A stretch of 64,000 bases of DNA from Actinoallomurus sp040655075 (GTDB taxonomy: Bacteria; Actinomycetota; Actinomycetes; Streptosporangiales; Streptosporangiaceae): contig NZ_JBFAJC010000002.1 in NCBI RefSeq assembly GCF_040655075.1, positions 310,001 through 374,000 of the forward strand, read 5' to 3'. A program made the translations under genes and the position numbers. Positions within the stretch are counted from its first letter, which is position 1. Each line of letters begins with the position of its first letter. The notes under the pieces are model-generated. The model saw only the letters and a list, made by a program, of their open reading frames with translations, was not told the origin of the DNA and made no database searches. Positions 50,501 to 57,830 of the stretch are shown here, in pieces.

Positions 50501-52092
50501 ACTCCACGCCCGGCGTCGGCCTCATCTCGCCGCCGCCGCACCACGACATCTACTCGATCGAGGACCTCGCCCAGCTCATCCACGACCTGAAGAACGCCAA
50601 CCCGGCGGCGCGCGTGCACGTCAAGCTCGTCGCCGAGGTCGGCGTCGGAACGGTCGCCGCGGGCGTGTCCAAGGCGCACGCCGACGTCGTGCTCATCTCC
50701 GGGCACGACGGCGGCACCGGCGCCTCGCCGCTCACCTCGATCAAGCACGCCGGCGCGCCCTGGGAGCTCGGCCTGGCCGAGACCCAGCAGACGCTGCTGC
50801 TCAACGGCCTGCGCGACCGCATCGTCGTGCAGGCCGACGGGCAGATGAAGACCGGCCGCGACGTCGTCATCGCGGCGCTGCTCGGCGCCGAGGAGTACGG
50901 CTTCGCGACCGCGCCGCTGGTCGTCTCCGGCTGCGTGATGATGCGCGTCTGCCACCTGGACACCTGCCCAGTGGGCGTCGCCACCCAGAACCCGGAGCTG
51001 CGCAAGAAGTTCAGCGGCAAGCCGGAGTTCGTCGTCAACTTCTTCGAGTTCATCGCCGAGGAGGTCCGCGAGTACCTCGCCGCGCTCGGCTTCCGGTCCA
51101 TTGAGGAGGCGATCGGGCACGTCGAGATGATCGACAGCGCCGAGGCCGTCGGCCACTGGAAGGCCGCCGGGCTCGACCTGGCCCCGATCCTGCACCGGCC
51201 CGACCTGCCCGACGGCGCGGCGCTGAGCCGCGTCACCGGTCAGGACCACGGCCTGGAGAAGGCGCTCGACAACACGCTGATCCAGCTCGCCGAAGGCGCC
51301 ATCGCCTTCGGCGACCCGGTCAAGCTCGAGCTGCCGATCCGCAACGTCAACCGCACGGTCGGCACGATGCTCGGCCACGAGGTGACCAAGAAGTGGGGCG
51401 GCGAGGGCCTGCCCGCTGACACGATCGACGTCACCTTCACCGGGTCGGCGGGCAACTCGTTCGGCGCGTTCGTGCCGCGTGGGATCACCCTGCGGCTGAT
51501 CGGCGACGCCAACGACTACGTCGGCAAGGGCCTGTCCGGCGGGCGCCTCACCGTGCGCCCGCCCGCCGACGCGCCGTTCAAGGCGGAGGAGCAGATCATC
51601 GCCGGTAACGTCATGCTGTACGGCGCGACGTCCGGTGAGGCGTTCGTCCGCGGCGTCGTCGGCGAGCGGTTCTGCGTCCGTAACTCCGGCGCGACCGCCG
51701 TGGTCGAAGGCGTCGGCGACCACGGCTGCGAGTACATGACCGGCGGCCGGGCCGTCGTCCTCGGCCCGACCGGACGCAACTTCGCGGCCGGCATGTCCGG
51801 CGGCATCGCCTACGTCCTGGACCTGCGGCCCGAGCGCCTCAACTCTGAGATGGTCGACCTCGACCCGCTCGGCGAAGACGACCGCGCCTACCTGCGGGAC
51901 ATCGTCGAACGCCACCGCGCCGAGACCGGATCGACGGTGGCCGCCGCGCTGCTCGCCGACTGGGACGCCGCGGTCGGCCGCTTCGCGAAGGTCATGCCGC
52001 GCGACTACAAGAGAGTCCTGACCGCTCGCGCCGCCGCCGAGGCCGAGGGACGCGACGCCGACCAGGCCGTCATGGCCGCCGTCAACGGGTGA
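47521..52092 (+). CDS. gltB: Glutamate synthase (NADPH) large subunit
   Basis: 1523 residues from ATG 47521 with GGGAGG upstream; TTG 47518 adjoins that site and is unlikely. The class II amidotransferase nucleophile is Cys28 in EHDACGVGMVADL, so a 27-residue propeptide is removed. Domains in order: amidotransferase (SRFSTNTFPAWELAHPY, HNGEINTVKGNRNW), central domain, FMN/synthase barrel (RFSTGAMSYGSISAEAHE, GAKSNTGEGGEDPER, VLISGHDGGTGASPL), the 3Fe-4S cluster CHLDTCPVGVATQN, and the C-terminal GXGXG beta-helix. Makes two glutamates from glutamine and 2-oxoglutarate with GltD. Full length, no gaps. Confidence 0.98.
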   Translation: MVPAAMIPGQGRPERQGLYDPAGEHDACGVGMVADLNGRKSHDIVVKALTVLRNLDHRGAKGAEPDDGDGAGILTQLPDALFREVVDFALPEPGAYAAGVAFLPTDEAERAEAVAVVERIADEEGLTVLGWRELPHDANFSGPTARAVMPHFAQLFLSARGGARELELDRIVFCARERMEQDTGVYFPSLSSRTIVYKGMLTTPQLEPFFPDLSDRRYDTAIALVHSRFSTNTFPAWELAHPYRFIAHNGEINTVKGNRNWMRAREALLKSDLLPGDLSRIYPVIDIEASDTASFDECLELLHLGGRSLPHSVLMMIPEAWENHTEMDPERRAFYEFHSTLMEAWDGPASVTFTDGTVVGAVLDRNGLRPGRFWVTDEGFVVLASEAGVLDIEQSKVVRKGRLQPGKIFLVDTAQGRIVEDDEIKAELAREHPYAEWLSDGLVRFGELPERELRVVEELHEGALPSHETLVKGQQIFGYTNEELKILLAPMAKNGAEPIGSMGTDTPLAALSDRPRQLFDYFKQLFAQVTNPPLDAIREELVTSLQSTLGPEGNLLEPGPDSCRRLVLPTPILDNEELAKITHINDDGDRPEFQPYVVSGLYDVAGGGEALRRRLREICAEVSAAIRDGARLLVLSDRGATAEKAPIPSLLLTGAVHHHLIREKTRTRVGLVVETADARECHHMALLIGYGASAVNPYLAIETVEDLVAGGVLTGDPAKAVRNLVKAYGKGVLKVMSKMGVSTVASYTGAQIFEAVGLGEEVVGECFTGTTSRLGGVGYDVLAEEVAQRHHRAYPPGGNELSHRTLEVGGEYQWRREGEPHLFNPETVFKLQHATRTRRYEIFKDYTKLVDEQAQRLMTLRGLFKLREGVRAPVPVEEVEPVSEIVKRFSTGAMSYGSISAEAHETLAIAMNRLGAKSNTGEGGEDPERFTPDANGDLRRSAIKQVASGRFGVTSEYLTNADDLQIKMAQGAKPGEGGQLPGHKVYPWIAKTRHSTPGVGLISPPPHHDIYSIEDLAQLIHDLKNANPAARVHVKLVAEVGVGTVAAGVSKAHADVVLISGHDGGTGASPLTSIKHAGAPWELGLAETQQTLLLNGLRDRIVVQADGQMKTGRDVVIAALLGAEEYGFATAPLVVSGCVMMRVCHLDTCPVGVATQNPELRKKFSGKPEFVVNFFEFIAEEVREYLAALGFRSIEEAIGHVEMIDSAEAVGHWKAAGLDLAPILHRPDLPDGAALSRVTGQDHGLEKALDNTLIQLAEGAIAFGDPVKLELPIRNVNRTVGTMLGHEVTKKWGGEGLPADTIDVTFTGSAGNSFGAFVPRGITLRLIGDANDYVGKGLSGGRLTVRPPADAPFKAEEQIIAGNVMLYGATSGEAFVRGVVGERFCVRNSGATAVVEGVGDHGCEYMTGGRAVVLGPTGRNFAAGMSGGIAYVLDLRPERLNSEMVDLDPLGEDDRAYLRDIVERHRAETGSTVAAALLADWDAAVGRFAKVMPRDYKRVLTARAAAEAEGRDADQAVMAAVNG

Positions 52093-52102
52093 AGGGGGAG
52101 AC

Positions 52103-53566
52103 ATGGCTGACCCGAAGGGTTTCATGACCCATCCGCGGGAGCTCCCGAAGCGTCGCCCCGTCGACGTTCGGATCCGCGACTGGCGTGAGGTGTACGAGAA
52201 CTTCCCCAAGGGCTCGCTGGAGAAGCAGGCGTCCCGCTGCATGGACTGCGGGATCCCGTTCTGCCACAACGGCTGCCCGCTGGGGAACCTCATCCCCGAG
52301 TGGAACGACCTCGTCCACCGCGACGAGTGGCGGAACGCGATCGAGCGGCTGCACGCCACGAACAACTTCCCGGAGTTCACCGGGCGGCTGTGCCCGGCAC
52401 CGTGCGAGTCCGCCTGCGTCCTGGGCATCAACTCCGACCCGGTGGCGATCAAGCGGGTCGAGGTCGAGATCATCGACCGGGCGTTCGCCGAGGGCTGGGT
52501 CACGCCGCGGCCGCCGGCCGTCAAGACCGGCAAGAAGGTCGCGGTCGTCGGCTCCGGCCCGGCGGGCCTGGCCGCCGCCCAGCAGCTCACCCGCGCCGGC
52601 CACGACGTCGTCGTGTACGAGCGGGCCGACCGGCCCGGCGGGCTGCTGCGCTACGGCATCCCCGAGTTCAAGATGGAGAAGAAGCACCTCGACCGGCGCC
52701 TGGACCAGATGCGCGCCGAGGGCACCGAGTTCCGTACCTCGGCGAACATCGGCGTCGACGTCACCGCCGACGATCTGCGCGCTTCGTACGACGCCGTGGT
52801 CCTCGCCGGCGGCGCGACCGCCTGGCGCGACCTGAAGGTGCCCGGCCGGGAGCTCGACGGCATCCACCAGGCGATGCAGTACCTCCCGCCCTCCAACAAG
52901 GTGCAGGAGGGCGACATCGCCGAGTCGCCGATCTCCGCCGAGGGCAAGCACGTCGTCGTCATCGGCGGCGGCGACACCGGCGCGGACTGCATCGGCACCG
53001 CCGTCCGCCAGGGCGCGCTGTCGATCACCCAGCTGGAGATCATGCCGCGTCCGCCGGAGAACCGTCCCGGCGGCCAGCCGTGGCCGACCTACCCCATGCT
53101 GTTCAAGATGGAGTCGGCGCACGAGGAGCTGGTCGACCTCGGCGGCGAGCGCGCGTACGCGGTCAACACCCTGGAGTTCCTCGGCGACGAGGACGGCCGG
53201 GTCCGGGCGCTGCGCGTCGTCGACGTACGGGGCCCGGAGACCGGCTTCGAGCCGATCGAGGGCACCGAGCGGGAGATCCCGGCCCAGCTGGTCACCCTGG
53301 CGATGGGCTTCGTCGGTCCGGAGCGCGCGGGCCTGCTCGAGCAGCTCGGCGTCGAGCTGGACCAGCGCGGCAACGTCGCCCGCGACACCTCGTACGCCAC
53401 CTCCGTCGACGGTGTGTTCGTCGCCGGCGACATGGGCCGTGGCCAGTCGCTGATCGTCTGGGCGATCGCCGAGGGCCGCTCCGCGGCGGCCGCCGTCGAC
53501 AAGTGGCTGCAGGGCCGCTCCCACCTGCCGGTCGCCATCCCGCCGACCGCCCGCCCGCTGGTCTGA
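52103..53566 (+). CDS. gltD: Glutamate synthase small subunit
   Basis: 487 residues, 10 bp after gltB, same operon. Passes electrons from NADPH through FAD and two 4Fe-4S clusters to GltB. Seen: N-terminal Cys clusters CMDCGIPFCHNGCPLGN and CPAPCESACVLG, FAD site VAVVGSGPAGLAAAQQL, RYGIPEFKMEKK, NADPH site VVIGGGDTGADCIG, and the closing FAD motif VDGVFVAGDMGRGQSLIVWAI. A perfect 32-bp palindrome ends the operon. Confidence 0.98.
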   Translation: MADPKGFMTHPRELPKRRPVDVRIRDWREVYENFPKGSLEKQASRCMDCGIPFCHNGCPLGNLIPEWNDLVHRDEWRNAIERLHATNNFPEFTGRLCPAPCESACVLGINSDPVAIKRVEVEIIDRAFAEGWVTPRPPAVKTGKKVAVVGSGPAGLAAAQQLTRAGHDVVVYERADRPGGLLRYGIPEFKMEKKHLDRRLDQMRAEGTEFRTSANIGVDVTADDLRASYDAVVLAGGATAWRDLKVPGRELDGIHQAMQYLPPSNKVQEGDIAESPISAEGKHVVVIGGGDTGADCIGTAVRQGALSITQLEIMPRPPENRPGGQPWPTYPMLFKMESAHEELVDLGGERAYAVNTLEFLGDEDGRVRALRVVDVRGPETGFEPIEGTEREIPAQLVTLAMGFVGPERAGLLEQLGVELDQRGNVARDTSYATSVDGVFVAGDMGRGQSLIVWAIAEGRSAAAAVDKWLQGRSHLPVAIPPTARPLV

Positions 53567-53574
53567 GCCGTCCT

Positions 53575-53606
53575 GTGGGGCGTGTCCCGGCCGGGACACG
53601 CCCCAC
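53575..53606. terminator. Perfect 32-bp palindrome after gltD
   Basis: 16-bp arms, GTGGGGCGTGTCCCGG at 53575-53590 and its exact complement at 53591-53606, no loop and no T-run. It lies 9 bp after the stop. Confidence 0.75.
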
Positions 53607-53819
53607 GGACGCGTGTGCACCCGCGAAAATCGGCGCGCCGCAATTCGCTTCGGCGGTCCTTGCGGTGGCCAACTCCGCGCGAACGTTGCGCGGCCAATAA
53701 GTTAAGGCGGCAATTAACCCGTCTGTCGCCAAATACCCTGTCGAAGGGGCAATTTTCGGGGCGTGCTTCGCAGTGGCGAGGCCGGTGTGCTCCGAAGACA
53801 TCGGCAGGGGCGCGGGGAC

Positions 53820-55409
53820 GTGAACTGGTTCAGCCCGGAGAACATCGTCGCGGTGGTCGCCGCGGTGCTGGGACTCATCGCGCCCGCCGTCGGCGCAATC
53901 TTCCAGCAACGGACGCGGCGCGGTAAACGCATCGGCCACCGCGTGCAGATGGACACCGCGATCGGCGGCGACAGCGGCGACGACGGCAACGGTGACGGCG
54001 GCGACAGCGGCGGTGACGGTGGCGGCGGCGACGGCGGCGATGAAGGGCAACCGAAGAAACGGCTCGGGCTCTTCACGACGCAGCCCGGCACGCCGAACCC
54101 CACCCTCGTGCTTCTGCGCATCGAGAACAACGGCACGAGCAGCATCGCGGACACCGACTACACCAGTTCCGACAAGGACCACGGCCTGAAGGTCGTATTC
54201 AGCGGACGCACCATCTCGAGCGTCGAGGTCATCGCGGATCCCAAGGCGAAACATCTGCGAAGCCACTTCGACCCGGTCGGGGGCAAGGGCGGGATGCAGT
54301 TCCATGACAATACGATCGATCTGCCCCGTGTCCCGCTCAACGTAAAAGAGCATTTCAAGCTGCTCGTGCTGCTCGGCGGCGGCCCGGTCGACAGCGCGAT
54401 AACGGTCAGCGGAGGAATCCGGGACGGCAGGGTGGCGCGCACCCGCAGCATGTCGGTCGACGACAAGCCGCCCCTGTTCAGCAAGGTCGCCTTGGGGACC
54501 ACCGTCGTCCTCGCCCTCTGCCTCCTCATCCTGGCGGGCATCGTCGTCTTCGGACATTCGGCCACCATGGGCTGCGGCAAAGGAGACCTCAGAGTGGTCG
54601 GCTCGACGGCGTTCGCCCCTGCCGCGGAGAAACTCGCCCGCCGGTACGAGACGGAATGCCCGGGTTCGCAGATCACCGTGGACGCGCACGGCAGCAATGA
54701 GGGCGTACGGGAACTGGCGGGCGGCCAGGCCAAGAACGGTTCCCCGGCCCTGCTCGCCATGTCGGACGGCACCGAGCCGCCCGGCTTCACCCGGCTGGAC
54801 GAGAACCGGGTCGCCGTCGTCGCCTTCGCCCTCGTCGTGAACGACCAGGTCCACCTCCAGAACCTGACGACCGACCAGATACGCCGGATATACCGGGGCG
54901 ATGTGGTCAACTGGCAACAGCTCGGCGGCCCTGACCTGCCCATCCGGCTCGTCAGCAGGGACGCCAACTCCGGCACCCGCGACCTGCTCCGCCGGCGTCT
55001 CCTCGGTGGCCGGGGCGAACCCGCCTTCACCTCGCGGGACTGCGTGAACAAGGACTCCCCGCAGGACAAGGTCGTCCGCTGCGAGCTGGGCAGCACCGAC
55101 GAGGTCCTCACGACCGTCGCCCAGGTGCCGGGCGCCATCGGCTACGGCGAACTGCGGGCCGCCGAGACCTCCCGGAACGTGCACACGCTGAGCATCGACG
55201 GCCAGGCGCCGTCGACCACGGCCATCAGTGCCGACACCTACCGCTTCACCGAGATCGAGTACGCCTACACCAACGGCACGCCGGCTCCCGGCTCCCTGAC
55301 ATCGAGCTTCCTCAACTACATGATCAGAGGCAGCGGCCAGGACGTGCTGAAGGCGTTCGGGCACGTGCCGTGCTACTCGCCCGACGGCCTGAAGCGCTGC
55401 CAGCCGTGA
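53820..55409 (+). CDS. PstS-like solute-binding domain on a double-TM anchor
   Basis: 529 residues from GTG 53820 with GGGGA just before. TM1 at about 8-28 (IVAVVAAVLGLIAPAVGAIF), a Gly/Asp-rich linker (about 48-78), a beta-rich domain of about 140 residues (LVLLRIENNGTSSIADTDY, VKEHFKLLVLLGG), TM2 at about 221-243, then a PBP_like_2 domain: VVGSTAFAPAAEKLARRY, DAHGSNEGVREL, and SRDANSGTRDLLRRRL, typical of phosphate-type binding proteins. Usual PstS is a lipoprotein with ABC partners; here no pst genes are near and the binding domain has its own membrane hairpin plus an internal domain. It looks like a sensor more than a transporter part (inference). Confidence 0.78.
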   Translation: MNWFSPENIVAVVAAVLGLIAPAVGAIFQQRTRRGKRIGHRVQMDTAIGGDSGDDGNGDGGDSGGDGGGGDGGDEGQPKKRLGLFTTQPGTPNPTLVLLRIENNGTSSIADTDYTSSDKDHGLKVVFSGRTISSVEVIADPKAKHLRSHFDPVGGKGGMQFHDNTIDLPRVPLNVKEHFKLLVLLGGGPVDSAITVSGGIRDGRVARTRSMSVDDKPPLFSKVALGTTVVLALCLLILAGIVVFGHSATMGCGKGDLRVVGSTAFAPAAEKLARRYETECPGSQITVDAHGSNEGVRELAGGQAKNGSPALLAMSDGTEPPGFTRLDENRVAVVAFALVVNDQVHLQNLTTDQIRRIYRGDVVNWQQLGGPDLPIRLVSRDANSGTRDLLRRRLLGGRGEPAFTSRDCVNKDSPQDKVVRCELGSTDEVLTTVAQVPGAIGYGELRAAETSRNVHTLSIDGQAPSTTAISADTYRFTEIEYAYTNGTPAPGSLTSSFLNYMIRGSGQDVLKAFGHVPCYSPDGLKRCQP

Positions 55410-55462
55410 CCGGCCGGTTGCCCCCGTTCTTGTGACGGCACCGTGTCCGTCGCGAAGATCAC

Positions 55463-55476
55463 TACGCTTGGCCGGT
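55463..55476 (+). promoter_or_regulatory. -10-like TACGCT before the WD40 gene
   Basis: TACGCT at 55463-55468, 8 nt before GTG 55477; leaderless layout that favours this start over the one at 55432. Confidence 0.45.
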
Positions 55477-56553
55477 GTGACTGATGATCGAATGATGCGG
55501 GCTTACTCCGGCCACTCTCATGACCCGGGCCGATACCCCACGCCCGTCATCGAGCTGGACGGCGCGCCCGTCTCGGTCAGTGTCGACATAGACGCGGTGC
55601 TGTGGACCTGCGATCTCCGCGGGGGCGAATGCGTCAGCCGTCCTCTGGACCTCGACGCCGCCGGGCCTGACGACGCCTGGTACCTCGAGAACGACTATTG
55701 GGATGAGGACGACGACGAGTACGGGCGGCGCAAGATCGTCATAAGGGCCGACAACATCGCGTCGCGCATGACGGTGTCCCAGCTCGACGGGCGACCCGTG
55801 GTCGTCACCGGCGGTGACCGGTACGACTTCTCGTTCGAGGATGACTACGACTCCAGCGGCGGAATCGTGCGGGTCTGGGATCTGCGCACGGGAAAAAGGG
55901 TCGGTACGGTCATGATCGGCCACGATCTCGGAGTCTGCTCGCTCACCACCGTTCCCTCCGAGCGGGGGCCGCTCGTCGTCAGCAGCTGCGAGCAGGGCAA
56001 ACTCCTGGCGTGGGAGATGGCCACCGGTGAACCCGCGGCAGAGCTCGAAGCCGGTTACAACGGAGAAATGGGCGCTGCCCTCGTCGACGGCCGGCCGATC
56101 GCCGTGACTGGAGGAGACGACGACTTCCTGCAGGTCTGGGACATCCGGGGCGGCGAGCAGATCGGAGAGGACCTGACCGGTATCGAGCCCTGCGCCAGGG
56201 CCATCGCGATAGCCGAGCCGGCGGGCCGGGCGGTGGTGGTGGCCGGCGGCGACGACGCCAGACTGCATCTCTGGGACCTGGCGACCCAGGAACCGATCGG
56301 ATCGCCGATGACCGGCCATACCGACGGCATCGAAAGAATGGGCATCGCGACCGTCGCCGGACGGACGGTGGCCGTGACCGGAAGTCCCAGCGACATCCGC
56401 GTGTGGGACCTCGCCCGAGGAGAACAGGTCGGAGACCCGCTCACCGGCCACCACCTTCAGACGGTCACCGAGATCGCGGGTACTCCCGTCGCCGTCGTCC
56501 GAGGCCCTGGCGGCGCGCTTCGCCTCTGGGACCTGACGCTCGCGGGCCGCTGA
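55477..56553 (+). CDS. WD40-repeat propeller protein
   Basis: 358 residues from GTG 55477. It is a stand-alone beta-propeller with six to seven blades ending VRVWDLRTGKRVG, LLAWEMATGEPAA, LQVWDIRGGEQIG, LHLWDLATQEPIG, IRVWDLARGEQVG and LRLWDLTLAGR, each preceded by PVVVTGGD-like strands. An acidic loop (WDEDDDEYGRR) interrupts an early blade. It has no effector or TM segment. Such proteins in actinobacteria often serve as sensors in conflict systems, but no partner is obvious here, and the next gene is unknown. Confidence 0.85.
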   Translation: MTDDRMMRAYSGHSHDPGRYPTPVIELDGAPVSVSVDIDAVLWTCDLRGGECVSRPLDLDAAGPDDAWYLENDYWDEDDDEYGRRKIVIRADNIASRMTVSQLDGRPVVVTGGDRYDFSFEDDYDSSGGIVRVWDLRTGKRVGTVMIGHDLGVCSLTTVPSERGPLVVSSCEQGKLLAWEMATGEPAAELEAGYNGEMGAALVDGRPIAVTGGDDDFLQVWDIRGGEQIGEDLTGIEPCARAIAIAEPAGRAVVVAGGDDARLHLWDLATQEPIGSPMTGHTDGIERMGIATVAGRTVAVTGSPSDIRVWDLARGEQVGDPLTGHHLQTVTEIAGTPVAVVRGPGGALRLWDLTLAGR

Positions 56554-56642
56554 CCATCGGGTCGGCCCTGAGAGAACAACCGCCAGGTGTAGTCGAAGAT
56601 CGCGTTGACTTGGTCGCGGGGACCGAACTCTCGGGAGGGTGC

Positions 56643-57224
56643 ATGGGCGAGCACGAGGCATTCTGGATCGACCGAGACTATGACCGGGAGCGGGCTGCCG
56701 ACGGGTCGAGCCGCTACGCCGAGCACGTGCGGCAGAACGTCGCCGCGTTCGAGGGATCGTGGGGCGACATCGCCCCGGTCACCTTCGCCTGCGCCGCCTG
56801 GCGGCTCGCCACGACGCCGGTGCCCCCGTACGTGCGCTGGCACCGGCGGATCCTGACCGCCGCCTGCGACCGCAACCCCTGGGACGGCGGCCTCACCGTT
56901 CACGCGATGCTCGCCTCACCGCTTCCCGCGCAGCTCACCACCTCCCGCGACTGGTGGCGCGACCGCGGCTGGCGCGATTGGCCGCAGAGCGTCGGGCAGT
57001 ACCTGGATCCGACCGACCAGGACCTGACCCGGAGCCCTTTCCTGCGAACGACCCTGCTGGTCGACGCGCCGGTTCCGCTCGGTGCGCTTCCACCGGCCCC
57101 CGACGGCCCATCCGACACGCTCGCCGACACGGCCGGTCTCGCCGTGGCCGCCATGGTGAAAGAACTCAACGAACTGCTCAGCCCGATCATCCGCCGGCTC
57201 GAGACCGCGCCGACACGCGATTGA
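56643..57224 (+). CDS. Hypothetical protein, 193 aa
   Basis: Not recognised. ATG 56643 has GGGAGGG 4 nt before it. It is Trp- and Arg-rich: FWIDRDYDRERAADGSSRYAEHV, SWGDIAPVTFACAAWRLA, RDWWRDRGWRDWPQSVGQYLDPT in blocks, with a helical C-terminus AVAAMVKELNELLSPIIRRLE. No TM or signal peptide. It follows the WD40 gene by 89 bp on the same strand and may be its partner. Codon use matches the region, so it is probably real. Confidence 0.68.
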   Translation: MGEHEAFWIDRDYDRERAADGSSRYAEHVRQNVAAFEGSWGDIAPVTFACAAWRLATTPVPPYVRWHRRILTAACDRNPWDGGLTVHAMLASPLPAQLTTSRDWWRDRGWRDWPQSVGQYLDPTDQDLTRSPFLRTTLLVDAPVPLGALPPAPDGPSDTLADTAGLAVAAMVKELNELLSPIIRRLETAPTRD

Positions 57225-57284
57225 ACCGTCCACCGCATCGCCGGATTCGGCGGAAATAACCGTGGTGACGGCCCGGCGCCGCGT

Positions 57285-57410
57285 GTGCCGGTGACCCTGC
57301 CGGCCGCGCCGGCGCATCTGGTCGGCCGTACCGACGAGACCAACGGCTTGCTGGAACTGCTCGATCCTCGAAAAGGAGAGTCCGAGGCCGTCGTGGTGTC
57401 GGCGGCGGTG
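57285..57410 (+). pseudogene. Fragment of an NB-ARC/STAND regulator gene
   Basis: The frame reads VTLPAAPAHLVGRTDET then LLELLDP and AVVVSAAV, which is the stretch that leads into the P-loop of SARP- or TPR-type NB-ARC proteins (LPA..A.FVGR..E...L). The P-loop itself is missing and the frame changes to unrelated sequence, ending at 57482. It is a broken, truncated copy. Confidence 0.6.
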
Positions 57411-57725
57411 ATCTTGGGTGAGTGCCCGCAACGAGGGCAGGCCCTGATCCTCACGGCCTCGGTTCGCCGTCCGACTTCGTGATGGCCTTGATCCATCACG
57501 GCCGTGGTCGGTTGTGATCGGTGGGTGACGCGCACGCGGCGCTGCGGGTACTCCGCGTGGCGCCCGTACGACGCTCCGAATTAGGCGAGTCCTTATCCGT
57601 GCTTTCGGTGGCGTCGCTGTGGCGATCATGGAAGGTTTAGACCGCCTTATCCGCAAAGATCCTATTTATCCCATTGCGTACAGCTTGAGACGGTGGGTTG
57701 TGAAGCCAGCGATGACCACCCCTCT

Positions 57726-57753
57726 GCTTCACCGGACGGCCGTCCGGTGAAGC
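57726..57753. promoter_or_regulatory. Perfect 28-bp palindrome upstream of the NO synthase gene
   Basis: 14-bp arms GCTTCACCGGACGG and CCGTCCGGTGAAGC with no loop. It ends 77 bp before the preferred start at 57831. It would lie inside the coding region if the gene began at 57693, which argues for the later start. Confidence 0.6.
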
Positions 57754-57830
57754 GGCTCTCCTTCTTCGCCCGCACGTCGGCGGACCACCCGAGAGGCCCC
57801 GATCCCACTCCGCCCGCGCCCTCATGCCCG

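Larger units (their letters stand above)
57225..57830 (+). other. 606-bp region before the NO synthase gene
   Basis: Contains an NB-ARC gene remnant (about 57285-57410), a small inverted repeat at 57482-57502 (GTGATGG/CCATCAC), two direct CTTATCCG octamers at 57592 and 57646 in AT-richer DNA, and a 28-bp perfect palindrome at 57726. Nothing here is a full gene. Confidence 0.6.

Noticed and set aside
47428..52590. 1720-aa minus-strand frame opposite gltB/gltD
   Set aside because: Lies antisense to unmistakable gltB and gltD; Asp/Arg/Val-rich composition typical of GC-rich antisense frames; no domain.
57693..57830. NOS start at GTG 57693
   Set aside because: The added residues are unconserved and contain a 28-bp perfect palindrome; GTG 57831 gives normal family length.
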